Positions 17,712-26,028 of a stretch of 64,000 nucleotides of DNA are shown here, one piece after another. Source of the stretch: Stenotrophomonas lacuserhaii (GTDB lineage: Bacteria > Pseudomonadota > Gammaproteobacteria > Xanthomonadales > Xanthomonadaceae). Below the pieces are notes generated by a model. That model had not been told where the DNA came from and searched no databases. It saw nothing but the letters and a program-made list of their open reading frames with translations. The position numbers and the translations under genes are program-made. Within the stretch, counting starts at the first letter, position 1, and every line of letters starts with the position of its first letter. The stretch is taken from assembly GCF_014836545.1 (NCBI RefSeq), contig NZ_JACSQS010000013.1, forward strand, positions 28,125-92,124, given 5' to 3'.

Positions 17712-18257
17712 TCACCGCTCCTGCTGTCGTTCTGTGGCGCGGTTCAAATTTCGCCACGGCGAACCACTGGGACGCGGTGCCGAGGCCGGGCGTGGCGGCG
17801 GTGACGGGCGTACCTGCTGCGGCTGGGGACGGCTCATGCCCTGGCCCTGCGGCGGACGCGACGGACGCGTGTTGGAATCCAGGTTGCGCCACGGCGATCC
17901 GCCGTTGTTGCCCGGCGGGCGGGTGTTCGGCGGACGCGGACGGTCGGGCGGCGGACGATTGCCCGGCGGACGGTGGCCATGGTGCGGCGGACGATAATTG
18001 GGGTAGGGGCGATAGACCGGGTACCCATAGCCATAGCCGCCACCGTAATAGCCACGACCGTAGTAGCCGCTGCCGTAACCATAGGGGCTGCCGCCGTAGC
18101 CGTAGGGATAACCCGCCGGGTAACGGTATTCCGTGGACGGGGAGCCATGGTAGTACCCACTGCCGCCGCCACCACCGCCACTGCCGACATAGTCATACGT
18201 GGCGCAGCCGGACAAGGCCAGCAACAGGCCTCCGGCAATGATCAAGCGCATCTTCAT
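17712..18257 (-). CDS. Gly/Tyr/Pro-rich lipoprotein of unknown function
   Basis: A 181-residue predicted lipoprotein. The signal MKMRLIIAGGLLLALSGC has a clear LSGC lipobox after two possible starts (18257, 18251); I took the first, with ggggggcc upstream. The mature part opens with a Gly/Tyr-rich low-complexity region (repeats such as GYPYGYGGSPYGYG), then Pro/Arg-rich repeats. It contains the duplicated motif SPWRNL (GSPWRNLDSNTR and GSPWRNLNRATE). Low-complexity lipoproteins like this are common in Xanthomonadaceae. No function can be read. Confidence 0.8.
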   Translation of the reverse strand: MKMRLIIAGGLLLALSGCATYDYVGSGGGGGGSGYYHGSPSTEYRYPAGYPYGYGGSPYGYGSGYYGRGYYGGGYGYGYPVYRPYPNYRPPHHGHRPPGNRPPPDRPRPPNTRPPGNNGGSPWRNLDSNTRPSRPPQGQGMSRPQPQQVRPSPPPRPASAPRPSGSPWRNLNRATERQQER

Positions 18258-18410
18258 GGTACGGCCCCCCAAGGGTAAGGTCTCCAGCTTAGCCTTTCGC
18301 ATTGAATCGCCGATAAATTCACCCGCGCAAGCATGAATGGTTGGCAATCGGCCCGATGGGGTCCGCGACAGGCGCTGCGAGCGGGTGGGGGCATACGTTA
18401 ATCTTTGCAG

Positions 18411-19373
18411 ATGAACGAGGCGCCACCACCCCCCGCCCACGCCGTACTTGAAGCCGCCGCGCGGATCGCCGCGCATGCGGCCGTGACGCCCGTGCTGCGC
18501 TCGCAGACGCTCGACGCGCTGGCCGGCGCGCAGTTGGCGTTCAAGGCCGAACACCTGCAGCGCAGCGGCGCGTTCAAGTTCCGTGGTGCCTGCAATGCGG
18601 TGTGGTCATTGCCGGCCGAGCAGGCGTCGGCCGGGGTGGTCACCCATTCGTCCGGCAACCACGGCGCCGCGCTGGCACTGGCCGCGCTCACCCGTGGCAT
18701 TGCCTGCCACGTGGTGGTGCCCGAAGGCGCGGTGGCCGCCAAGCTGGCCAACATCGCCCGCCACGGCGCCACGCTGTGGCAGTGCGCGCCGACCATCGCC
18801 GCACGCGAAGCAATGTGCGCCCAGGTCCAGGCCGATACCGGCGCCACGCTGGTCCACCCGTATACCGACGCGGCGGTGATTGCCGGGCAGGGAACTGCCG
18901 CTCTGGAACTGCTGCAGGCCGAAGGGCCCTTTGACGTGCTGGTGGTACCGGTAGGTGGCGGTGGACTCGCCGCAGGCACGGCGCTGGCGCTGCAGCAGGT
19001 GTCCCCGCAGACCCGGCTGGTACTGGCCGAACCGGTCGGCGCTGCCGATACCGCGCGCTCGTTGCAGGCCGGTGAACGTCGCATCGACTTCGTGCCCGAT
19101 ACCGTCTGCGACGGACTGCGTGGCACGCTCGGCGCGCCCAACTTCCAGGTGCTGCAGGCGGCGTGCACGGAGGTGATCGTGGTCGACGATGCCGCCACCG
19201 TGGCCGCCATGCGCCTGCTGTGGCAGGTGCTCAAGCAGACCGTGGAACCGTCCTCGGCGATTGCCTTCGCTGCAGTACTGGCGCAGCCGCAACGCTTCGT
19301 CGGCCTGCGCGTGGGGCTGGTGCTGTCCGGCGGCAACGTGGACATCGACGCCTTGCCTTGGTCGGCCGCATGA
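18411..19373 (+). CDS. PLP-dependent serine/threonine dehydratase family protein
   Basis: A 320-residue fold-type II PLP enzyme. The PLP lysine lies in SGAFKFRGACNA, the phosphate-binding and substrate loops in SSGNHGAALAL, and the Gly-rich loop in VPVGGGGLAAGTAL. Length and motif spacing match serine/threonine dehydratases and serine racemases without the regulatory ACT domain of IlvA. Likely reactions are deamination of L-threonine or L-serine, or racemisation. I preferred the ATG at 18411 to an in-frame TTG two codons earlier. Its stop overlaps the start of the next gene by ATGA. Confidence 0.88.
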   Translation: MNEAPPPPAHAVLEAAARIAAHAAVTPVLRSQTLDALAGAQLAFKAEHLQRSGAFKFRGACNAVWSLPAEQASAGVVTHSSGNHGAALALAALTRGIACHVVVPEGAVAAKLANIARHGATLWQCAPTIAAREAMCAQVQADTGATLVHPYTDAAVIAGQGTAALELLQAEGPFDVLVVPVGGGGLAAGTALALQQVSPQTRLVLAEPVGAADTARSLQAGERRIDFVPDTVCDGLRGTLGAPNFQVLQAACTEVIVVDDAATVAAMRLLWQVLKQTVEPSSAIAFAAVLAQPQRFVGLRVGLVLSGGNVDIDALPWSAA

Positions 19374-19975
19374 GCCGCCACCGTGTCGGCCTGCTGGGCT
19401 GGATGTGGCGCCTGTTCGTGCTGGTGGTGGTGTGGCTGCTGGGCGTGACCGGCTGGATCATGTGGATCGGCGAGCGCGACCAGGCGGCCAAGGCCGATGC
19501 GATCATCGTGCTCGGTGCCGCCGCCTATGACGCCAAGCCATCGCCGGTGTTCCAAGAGCGCATCCGCCACGGGCTTGACCTGTACGAAGCCGGCTATGCG
19601 CCGCTGCTGATCTTCACTGGCGGCTATGGCGGCAGTGGTGCGCGCTTTTCCGAATCACAGGTGGCGCGGCGCTACGCGCTGAAGCAGGGCGTGCCGGCGA
19701 AGGCGATCCTGATCGAAACGCAGTCACGCAACACCGTGCAGAACCTGGTCGAAGCAAAGCGGCTGATGGACCAGCGCGGGCTGCACAGGGTGATCATCGT
19801 CAGCGATCCGCTGCACATGGCACGCGCGCTGCGGCTGAGCCGGGCGATGGGCATCGATGCGCTGGCCTCGTCCACGCCGAGCACGCGCTTCCGCAGCTTC
19901 CACACCAGTTGGCGCTTCCTGGCGCAGGAAATCTATTTCTTCCACCGCGACCTGTTCGTGCAGGCCACGCGGTAG
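19370..19975 (+). CDS. ElyC/SanA/YdcF family protein (DUF218)
   Basis: A 201-residue protein with one N-terminal membrane segment (LFVLVVVWLLGVTGWIMW) and a periplasmic DUF218 domain: DAIIVLGAAAYDAKPSPVF, LLIFTGGYGG, AILIETQSRNTVQNLVEA and VIIVSDPLHMARAL. SanA and ElyC homologues affect envelope integrity and lipid-carrier metabolism in enterobacteria. Translation is coupled to the dehydratase by a 4-base overlap. The stop codon TAG is followed closely by SMAG elements. Confidence 0.87.
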   Translation: MSRHRVGLLGWMWRLFVLVVVWLLGVTGWIMWIGERDQAAKADAIIVLGAAAYDAKPSPVFQERIRHGLDLYEAGYAPLLIFTGGYGGSGARFSESQVARRYALKQGVPAKAILIETQSRNTVQNLVEAKRLMDQRGLHRVIIVSDPLHMARALRLSRAMGIDALASSTPSTRFRSFHTSWRFLAQEIYFFHRDLFVQATR

Positions 19976-19982
19976 CCCGCCG

Positions 19983-20081
19983 TGGTAGCGCCGAGCCATG
20001 CTCGGCGAGCGCGGAGCGCGGCCAGTATCCGCCGGCGCATTGTCCGGACGAAGAGCCGCCGAGCATGGCTCGGCGCTACCG
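19983..20081. repeat. Inverted pair of SMAG elements
   Basis: ggtagcgccgagccatgctcggcgagcgcgg (from 19983) and the opposite-orientation cgccgagcatggctcggcgctacc (ending near 20081) face each other across about 45 bases. They could form a long stem between the convergent DUF218 and bioC genes. Confidence 0.85.
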
Positions 20082-20102
20082 CGAGCGCGGAGCGCGGCGG
20101 TT

Positions 20103-20999
20103 TCAACCCGGCCGGCGGCGGATCGGGATCGCCGACAGCGGCACCGCCGCGATGTCCTGGCCCTGTTCGCGGATCGGCGCGCCGGCCTGTGGCGCCCATG
20201 CGTGGGCATAGATGACATCCCAGCTGCTGGGCAGCTTGCCGTCGGCGCGCCGCATCGGTTCATACGCCGCCGCGGCCGCCTTGAAACGGCCCGGCCCGGT
20301 CAGTGCGCGCCGCCGATCAAGCCGCGCGTTGGTCGCGCCCAGCGCGCGCAGTTCGGCCATCAGCGCCGGCAGATCGTCGTAGGTCAGGGTGAACAGATCG
20401 CGGTCCAGCACCGGGTCGCGGAAGCCGGCCATCATCAACGCATCGCCGAACTGGGCGATGGGCGCGAAGCGGCTCACGTGCGGTTGCTCGTCGGCGACGT
20501 GGAAGGCTTCGGCCAGCTCGATCAGCGTCTCCGGCCCATAGGTGGAACACAGCAGCAGCCCGCCGGGTTTGAGCACGCGGCGGAAGCCGGCGAACACCGC
20601 CGGCAGGTCATCCACGTACTGCAGGCACAGATTGCTGAAGATCACATCCACGCTGTTGTCGGCCAGCGGCAACGCCGTCGCACTGGCGCACACCCGCTGG
20701 AAGGGCTTCCACCAGCCGGCCTGGCGCTTGGCCTGGGCGAGCATCGGTTCGGCCACGTCCAGTGCGATCACCTGCGCTTTCGGCCAGCGCTTCTTCATCA
20801 GCGCACTGGCATGCCCGGTGCCCGCACCGACATCCAGCACCACCTCCGGCACGCGGGCTTCCAGGTACTCCAGCGATTCCATCAGGCGCTGCTGCACCTC
20901 GCGCTGCAGCGCGGCGGCGGCATCGTAGGTGGTGGCAGCGCGGGAGAATGCGCGGCGCACGTGGCGGGGATCGGGGCGGGGGTCGGTGCGCTGGTTCAT
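20103..20999 (-). CDS. bioC: Malonyl-ACP O-methyltransferase BioC
   Basis: A 298-residue class I SAM methyltransferase. Motif I is VVLDVGAGTGHASALM, with VIALDVAEPML and LPLADNSVDVIFSNLCLQYV following. The RRAFSRAATTYDAAAALQRE N-terminus is the BioC hallmark. BioC methylates malonyl-ACP so that it can enter fatty-acid elongation as a disguised primer for pimelate. It is the last gene of a minus-strand bioF-bioH-SDR-bioC run. Confidence 0.93.
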   Translation of the reverse strand: MNQRTDPRPDPRHVRRAFSRAATTYDAAAALQREVQQRLMESLEYLEARVPEVVLDVGAGTGHASALMKKRWPKAQVIALDVAEPMLAQAKRQAGWWKPFQRVCASATALPLADNSVDVIFSNLCLQYVDDLPAVFAGFRRVLKPGGLLLCSTYGPETLIELAEAFHVADEQPHVSRFAPIAQFGDALMMAGFRDPVLDRDLFTLTYDDLPALMAELRALGATNARLDRRRALTGPGRFKAAAAAYEPMRRADGKLPSSWDVIYAHAWAPQAGAPIREQGQDIAAVPLSAIPIRRRPG

Positions 21000-21027
21000 G
21001 CGGGTCTCGGTGGAGCAGGGTGCGGCG

Positions 21028-21810
21028 TCAGAACGTGCCCGGGTAGGCGCCGCCGTCGATGAGCAGGTTCTGTCCGGTCAGGTAGCCGGCCTGTGCACTG
21101 CACAGGAACGCGCAGGCTGCGCCGAACTCATCCGGCTGGCCAAAGCGCCCGGCGGGGATGTGGCGGCGTTTCTGCTCGGCGATGGTCTCCGCATCGGCAT
21201 TCTGCTGCCTAGCCATGAAGGCGAAGTTGCCGCGCAGGCGGTCGGTGTCGAACTGGCCCGGCAGCAGATTGTTGATGGTGACATTGGCCGATACCGTGCG
21301 CCGCGCCAGCCCGGCGACGAAGCCGGTCAGCCCGGAACGCGCACCGTTCGACAAGGCCAGGATGTCGATCGGCGCCTTCACCGACGAAGAGGTGATGTTG
21401 ACGATGCGGCCGAAACCGCGCGCGATCATGCCATCCACCGTGGCGCGGATCAGGGCGATCGGCGCGAGCATGTTGGCATCCAGCGCGGCGATCCAGTCCT
21501 CGCGTTCGAACTGGCGGAAGTCACCGGCCGGTGGTCCGCCGGCGTTGGTGACCAGGATGTCCACCTGCGGACAGGCGGCCAGCGCGATGGCGCGGCCGGC
21601 TTCGGTGGTGACATCGGCGGCCACCGCAACCACCTGGCCGGCACCGGGGAGGGCGCGCAGGGCATTGGCAGCCTGCTGCAGGGCCTGCTCGCCACGGGCG
21701 ACGATGACCACGTTCACGCCCTCCGCCGCCAGCGCACGCGCGCAGCCCAGGCCGAGGCCCTTGCTTGCGCCGCACACCAAAGCCCAACGGCCGGCGATTC
21801 CCAGATCCAT
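21028..21810 (-). CDS. Short-chain dehydrogenase/reductase, atypical active site
   Basis: A 260-residue Rossmann protein: ALVCGASKGLGLGCARAL nucleotide loop, ILVTNAGGPPAGDF, and a C-terminal LIDGGAYPGTF. In the region that normally holds YxxxK the sequence reads ALSNGARSGLTGF, so Tyr and Lys are replaced by Ser and Arg. This resembles a BKR-like SDR subgroup (cd05344-like, from memory) known to deviate at the catalytic tetrad. It sits between bioH and bioC. A role in pimeloyl-ACP synthesis is possible but not shown. Confidence 0.85.
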   Translation of the reverse strand: MDLGIAGRWALVCGASKGLGLGCARALAAEGVNVVIVARGEQALQQAANALRALPGAGQVVAVAADVTTEAGRAIALAACPQVDILVTNAGGPPAGDFRQFEREDWIAALDANMLAPIALIRATVDGMIARGFGRIVNITSSSVKAPIDILALSNGARSGLTGFVAGLARRTVSANVTINNLLPGQFDTDRLRGNFAFMARQQNADAETIAEQKRRHIPAGRFGQPDEFGAACAFLCSAQAGYLTGQNLLIDGGAYPGTF

Positions 21811-21829
21811 GTCAGTCCACCTTCTGTTG

Positions 21830-21889
21830 CGGACGGCGGTTGGCCGTCACTACTGCATTGTGGGTTGACGGCCAGCGGCCGTCACTACC
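21830..21889. repeat. REP pair overlapping the bioH 3' end
   Basis: Contains ggcggttggccgtcactac followed by ttgacggccagcggccgtcactac. The second element overlaps the last codons of bioH and encodes part of its C-terminus. Confidence 0.8.
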
Positions 21890-22650
21890 TGCGCCGTGAT
21901 GAAGTGTTGCAGCTGCGCGGCAACCTCGTCGGCCTGCCCGAGGAACGGCGCATGGCCACCGTGGGCGATGGTCTGCGCCTTCGCTGCACCGGCCGGGCAC
22001 ACTGCGGCGGCGGCATGCGCTGCGGCCGGTGGCACCAGTCGGTCGCGGTGGCCGGGCAACCACAGGCTCGGCGTGCGCAGCGACGGCAACACACCGCGCA
22101 GGTCGGCCGACTGCAGCAGCCGCGCGCCTGCTTCCAGCACGCGCGGGGCCGGTGCACCCGCGTCCACCAGGCGCTGGCGCAGGCCACGCAGGTCGGCGCG
22201 TGCCGGGTCTGTGTTCATCAGGTCCAGTGCGAGGAAGCGATCCACCGTGGCCGGGAAATCGTCGGCCAAGTCATTCGCGAACTGCGCGAACACCGGTGCC
22301 GGCACCGCATGCGGCCATCTTTCCTCACGCACGAAGCGTGGCGAGGAGGCCAGCATCACCAGCCCCTGCACCTGCGGCCGGGTCGCGGCGGCATGCAGCG
22401 CGAACAGGCCGCCCAGCGACCACCCGCACCACACCGCCGGCGGCGTGGCCGCGGCAATGGCAGCCACCACGGATTCGCATTCCAGCGGCGTGGCATCTTC
22501 GCGGCTGCGGCCATGTCCGGGCAGGTCCACCACGTGCAGGGTGAGCTGACCGGAAAGGCGTTCCACCAGCGGCGCAAAGACGTCGCCCTGCAGGGCCCAG
22601 CCATGGATCAGGACCAGCGCCGGGCCGCTGCCGCTGACGGCGATATGCAT
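21850..22650 (-). CDS. bioH: Pimeloyl-ACP methyl ester carboxylesterase BioH
   Basis: A 266-residue alpha/beta hydrolase. The nucleophile elbow is CGWSLGGLFAL, the oxyanion region LVLIHGWALQGDVF, and the DLPGHGRS motif is present. Acid and base are in GHRDRLVPP and IAHGGHAPFLG, so the triad looks complete. BioH cleaves the methyl ester that BioC adds. The start MHIAVSGSGPALVLIHGW lies 8 bases after the bioF stop. The final dozen residues (VVTAAGRQPTMQ) are encoded by REP DNA, an unusual 3' end. Confidence 0.9.
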   Translation of the reverse strand: MHIAVSGSGPALVLIHGWALQGDVFAPLVERLSGQLTLHVVDLPGHGRSREDATPLECESVVAAIAAATPPAVWCGWSLGGLFALHAAATRPQVQGLVMLASSPRFVREERWPHAVPAPVFAQFANDLADDFPATVDRFLALDLMNTDPARADLRGLRQRLVDAGAPAPRVLEAGARLLQSADLRGVLPSLRTPSLWLPGHRDRLVPPAAAHAAAAVCPAGAAKAQTIAHGGHAPFLGQADEVAAQLQHFITAQVVTAAGRQPTMQ

Positions 22651-22658
22651 GCGCAGGG

Positions 22659-23873
22659 TCAGGCCAGCGCGGCGGCCGGCAGCAGCGTGCCGGCGAGCAG
22701 GCCGTCGCGTGCGCGCGCGATCGCATCCACCAGGGCCTGCACCTGCGCAGGCACGTGCAGCGCCGACAGGCTGACGCGCAGGCGCGCCGCGCCATCGCCG
22801 GTAAGGCTGGCCGGCACCGTGCCGACCCACATGCCGGCCTGCTGCAGGTTCTGCGCCAGCGCGATGGCCTGTTGATCGGTGGCGAAGGACAGCGACTGGA
22901 TCGGCGTTTCGGCAGCCATCAGGCCCAGGCCGTGGCCACGCGCGGCGCGGCGGAACACGCCGACCAGTTCAACCAGTTTTTCGCGGCGCCAGTCATCGCG
23001 GCGCGCCAGCCGCATTGCTTCCAGCGATGCGGCGGTCAATGCGGGCGAGAGGGCAGGGGAATACAGATAGGGCCGCGCGGTGGCGGCCAGATGCTCCAGC
23101 AGTGCGGCGTCACCGACCACCAGCGCACCGGAGCCACCGAGTGCGGCATCCAGCGCGAATACCTGCAGCGGGACATCGGCGGTGCCCAGCCCGGCGGCCG
23201 ACACGCTGCCACGGCCGCCCTCGCCGAGCACGCCGATGCCATGCGTATCGTCCACGCACAGCAGCGCCTCCTGCATGCGCGCAACCAGCGTCAACGAGCG
23301 CAGCGGCGCACTATCGCCATCGATGCAGAACACCGCATCGGTAGCCAGCATCGCCGCGCCTTCGGCGGCGTGCTTGAGCTGGCGCATCGCGCCTTCGGCA
23401 TCCAGGTGCGGGTAACGGCGCAGGCGCGCACCGGCCAGCGCGGTGGCATCGAGCAGGCTGGGATGGTTGAGCTGGTCCTGCGCGCAGACATCGCCGTCTT
23501 CGCACAGCAGCACCTGCTGCACGGCCAGGTTGGCCAGGTAGGCACTGCTGAACAACAGGGCACGCGGATGGCCCAGCCACTCAGCGGCCTCGATTTCCAG
23601 CGCCTGGTGCAGCGCATGGCGGCCACCGGCGGCTGGCGCGGCGCCGCCGTTGACGCCTTCGCGCGCGACTGCATCCTGCAGCGCATTGACCACGCCGAAC
23701 TGCTGCGCCAGGCCGAGGTAGTCGCTGCCGCGGAAGCTGGTCAGCGCATGGCCATCGACCTCGACGCGGACGCCATCGCGACGGCCCACGGCCTGCACCG
23801 GCGCGCCCGAATGCAGGCTGTCCACGCTGGCGCGCAGGGTCTGGATTCGCTCGAACAGATCAGGACGGGCCAT
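22659..23873 (-). CDS. bioF: 8-amino-7-oxononanoate synthase-like protein, PLP lysine missing
   Basis: A 404-residue alpha-oxoamine synthase by overall alignment: [49 protein letters not shown] and [11 protein letters not shown]. BioF joins pimeloyl-ACP and alanine. The segment normally reading TLGKALGGSGA here reads [11 protein letters not shown], so the Schiff-base lysine is Ala243. Other normally conserved positions are also changed: CSND is RGSD, and the SHLxCGHH stretch is PAAGGRH. PLP-stacking His137, Asp208 and His211 remain. The frame is intact, so this is a point-mutated or repurposed enzyme rather than a truncated one. It is the first gene of the biotin run. Confidence 0.85.
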   Translation of the reverse strand: MARPDLFERIQTLRASVDSLHSGAPVQAVGRRDGVRVEVDGHALTSFRGSDYLGLAQQFGVVNALQDAVAREGVNGGAAPAAGGRHALHQALEIEAAEWLGHPRALLFSSAYLANLAVQQVLLCEDGDVCAQDQLNHPSLLDATALAGARLRRYPHLDAEGAMRQLKHAAEGAAMLATDAVFCIDGDSAPLRSLTLVARMQEALLCVDDTHGIGVLGEGGRGSVSAAGLGTADVPLQVFALDAALGGSGALVVGDAALLEHLAATARPYLYSPALSPALTAASLEAMRLARRDDWRREKLVELVGVFRRAARGHGLGLMAAETPIQSLSFATDQQAIALAQNLQQAGMWVGTVPASLTGDGAARLRVSLSALHVPAQVQALVDAIARARDGLLAGTLLPAAALA

Positions 23874-23953
23874 CGGGGCGCACTACGGATGAACGGGCCG
23901 ATAGCGTAACAAACCCACCGCCAGCCGGGCCGTGAGGCCCCCCCACCGCCGGT

Positions 23954-24048
23954 CGGTAGTGACGACCGCTGGTCGTCAATGCATCCGGGTAGTGACGGCC
24001 GCTGGCCGTCAGAACCGTTCGGTGGGTGACGACCGCTGGTCGTCACAG
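23954..24048. repeat. Triple REP cluster upstream of bioF and comF
   Basis: Three palindromes: gtagtgacgaccgctggtcgtca, gtagtgacggccgctggccgtca and gtgggtgacgaccgctggtcgtcac. They occupy most of the 238-base divergent gap between bioF and comF, where bioB would be expected in a bioBFHC-type arrangement. Confidence 0.88.
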
Positions 24049-24111
24049 GCGGGGCATAGCCCCGCTGCACTCCGCGCCCTCTCCCGATACCAGACACCCC
24101 CCACCAACCGC

Positions 24112-24816
24112 ATGCTCATCCCCACCATGCCGCTGCCCACCACCCTCCGCACCCTCGCCAATTCCCTGCTGGGCAGCCTGCTCCCCCCGGTCTGCCAGAT
24201 CTGCGCCGACCCAGGCGAACGCGGCCACGAACTCTGCGGTGCCTGCAGCCTGACCCTCCCCTGGCACAGCGACGGTTGCGCGCGCTGCGCACTTCCGTTG
24301 CACGAAGACGCGGACGAACTCTGCTTCCACTGCGAAGAATCCGCGCCACCGCTGGATGCCTGCTGGGCCAGCCTGCGCTACGAGGATCCGATATCCGGCC
24401 TGCTGATCCGCTACAAATTCCATTCCGACCTGGCCGCAGGGCGATTGATGGCGCAGTTGATGGCCCTCAATCCACCGCCGTGGCCGCTGGCGCCACTGGT
24501 GGCCGTGCCGCTCCATCCCCGCCGCCTGCGGCAACGCGGCTACGACCAAGCTGCAGAGTTGGCCCGCCTGATCGGCGCACCGCGCTGGAAAGGACTCCGC
24601 CGGATCCGCGCCACTGCGCCGCAGTCCGAGCGCAACGCCGATGCGCGCCGGCACAACCTGGACGGTGCCTTCGCAGTAGTGGGGGAGGTGCCGGAGGCGG
24701 TGGTGCTGGTGGACGACGTGATGACCACGGGCAGCACGCTGCATGCGTGTGCGGAGACGTTGCGGAAAGCAGGGTGCAAAGAGGTGAACGCGTGGGTTTG
24801 TGCGCGGGTGCCGTGA
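24112..24816 (+). CDS. comF: ComF family protein
   Basis: A 234-residue protein with an N-terminal double zinc ribbon (CQICADPGERGHELCGAC and CARCALP with CFHC) and a C-terminal phosphoribosyltransferase fold carrying the PRPP motif VVLVDDVMTTGSTLHAC. ComF homologues act in natural transformation. The long upstream in-frame extension lies in REP DNA, so the start is at MLIPTMPLPTTLRTLA. Divergent from bioF. Confidence 0.92.
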   Translation: MLIPTMPLPTTLRTLANSLLGSLLPPVCQICADPGERGHELCGACSLTLPWHSDGCARCALPLHEDADELCFHCEESAPPLDACWASLRYEDPISGLLIRYKFHSDLAAGRLMAQLMALNPPPWPLAPLVAVPLHPRRLRQRGYDQAAELARLIGAPRWKGLRRIRATAPQSERNADARRHNLDGAFAVVGEVPEAVVLVDDVMTTGSTLHACAETLRKAGCKEVNAWVCARVP

Positions 24817-24842
24817 TGGGGCATCACTTCATGGCGCCCACG

Positions 24843-24875
24843 AAAAAGCCGACGCTGCCAGGCAGCGTCGGCTTT
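24843..24875. terminator. Bidirectional terminator between comF and DUF2383 gene
   Basis: Stem gccgacgctg/cagcgtcggc around ccagg, flanked by aaaaa on the left and ttt on the right. On the minus strand it is followed by five T residues, so it chiefly ends the minus-strand gene stopping at 24898, and less strongly comF. Confidence 0.82.
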
Positions 24876-24897
24876 CAGAAAGATGCAGCGTGAGGTC

Positions 24898-25347
24898 TTA
24901 CGACTTCATTGCGTGCTTACGGGCGCGCATGACCGCATGGGTCTCCTGCACTTCCGGCAGCAGGCGGGTGACTTCGGTGCGCACCGGGGCCGGCACGTCG
25001 TTGTCGGTCAGCACGTCCTTGAAGGCCTTCAGCAGGCGATCTTCGGATTCTTCCAGCTCGGCAACGTAGCCGTACTCGGTGTCGCCCAGAGTGGCGCGGA
25101 TGTTGCCGTACATCTTCTGCACCGAACCGACGAAGGTGCCGTGTTCCGCCGGCTCACCGCCGGTGGCGGCAACGGTCGCGCTCAGCGAGGTGACGATGTC
25201 GGCCTTGCTGCCGGCGATGCGGGTAAACAGGGCGGCAAGTTCGGCGTCCTTCACCTTGGTGGCGGCTTCGCTGTAGAACTTCTGACCATCACGGGCGATC
25301 TCGATCAGGTCATTGAGGCTGTGTTCGATCTTGGACTGGGTGCTCAT
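24898..25347 (-). CDS. PA2169-type four-helix-bundle protein (DUF2383)
   Basis: A 149-residue, mostly helical, ferritin-like protein: MSTQSKIEHSLNDLIEIARD, GQKFYSEAATKVKDAELAAL, and EESEDRLLKAFKDVL. It matches the PA2169/DUF2383 family, small cytoplasmic bundles often induced by stress, with function unknown. The ATG at 25347 has ggag 10 bases upstream. A strong terminator follows. Confidence 0.87.
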   Translation of the reverse strand: MSTQSKIEHSLNDLIEIARDGQKFYSEAATKVKDAELAALFTRIAGSKADIVTSLSATVAATGGEPAEHGTFVGSVQKMYGNIRATLGDTEYGYVAELEESEDRLLKAFKDVLTDNDVPAPVRTEVTRLLPEVQETHAVMRARKHAMKS

Positions 25348-25525
25348 GGATAGTGCTCCGTGTGAGTGGTCGAATGGAACGGCGGGAGTGATGCCGTGCC
25401 GTTGGAGACCACCTTGGACAGGAGCGAGTCCACTGCAGGTGAGCACCGTTTGATGCGCCCGTCATGTGGCCCAACGGCGGCTGACGCTGCCGGTATGAAG
25501 CCCTTGAATGGCCACTTGGGCGGGC

Positions 25526-25747
25526 TCAGGCGGAGGCCTCTACCCGCAGCTGGATTCGCAGTGCACGCATGACGCCCAGCACGCTGTCGAAGTACAACGG
25601 ACGCGTGCCATTCAACTGCCGTCGCATGGACTCGCTGCTGAGGCCGCACTGCTGCGCGACATGACTCATGCCGTGCAATTCGGCTGGCCGGCGGATCAGG
25701 GATCCCCACGCATCGCCCACCGTATGACGGTGCACGATGCAGTGCAT
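25526..25747 (-). CDS. Small HTH protein resembling HigA-like addiction-module antidotes
   Basis: A 73-residue protein. Residues 20-73 resemble the COG3636-type antidote HTH: MSHVAQQCGLSSESMRRQLN followed by FDSVLGVMRALRIQLRVEA. This family normally has a longer N-terminus and pairs with a RelE/HigB-type toxin upstream. Here the N-terminus is short and no toxin frame is visible beside it. It could be an orphan regulator or a decayed antitoxin. Confidence 0.5.
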   Translation of the reverse strand: MHCIVHRHTVGDAWGSLIRRPAELHGMSHVAQQCGLSSESMRRQLNGTRPLYFDSVLGVMRALRIQLRVEASA

Positions 25748-25999
25748 TCTCCGCCGTGCCCAAAGGGCAAAACAGAGCCAAAAAACACCCACAGACAGGA
25801 TGCCAATCCCGGTTGGCGCTTTTCCTCGCCAGCAGGTTCATCCCATCAGTCGGGCGCCTTTGCGTACATGGGCAAAGTTGCAGTTGTGGGTCCGGCATAG
25901 GGCCGGCACGTCGCATGGACGGCGGCGCAGGGCATCAGTCAAAGGCGACGTGCCCAAGGAGGGGGCTGTAATGCGGAATGCGCCGCCGGTTCAAGGCAA

Positions 26000-26020
26000 G
26001 CCCCCGCATGACGCGGGGGC
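26000..26020 (-). terminator. Possible terminator after hypothetical secreted protein gene
   Basis: An 8-bp G+C stem gcccccgc/gcgggggc with loop atgac lies 9 bases beyond the stop at 26029. The minus-strand tail is ttgccttg, not a clean T-run, so termination may be weak. Confidence 0.45.
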
Positions 26021-26028
26021 CGCCGGGC

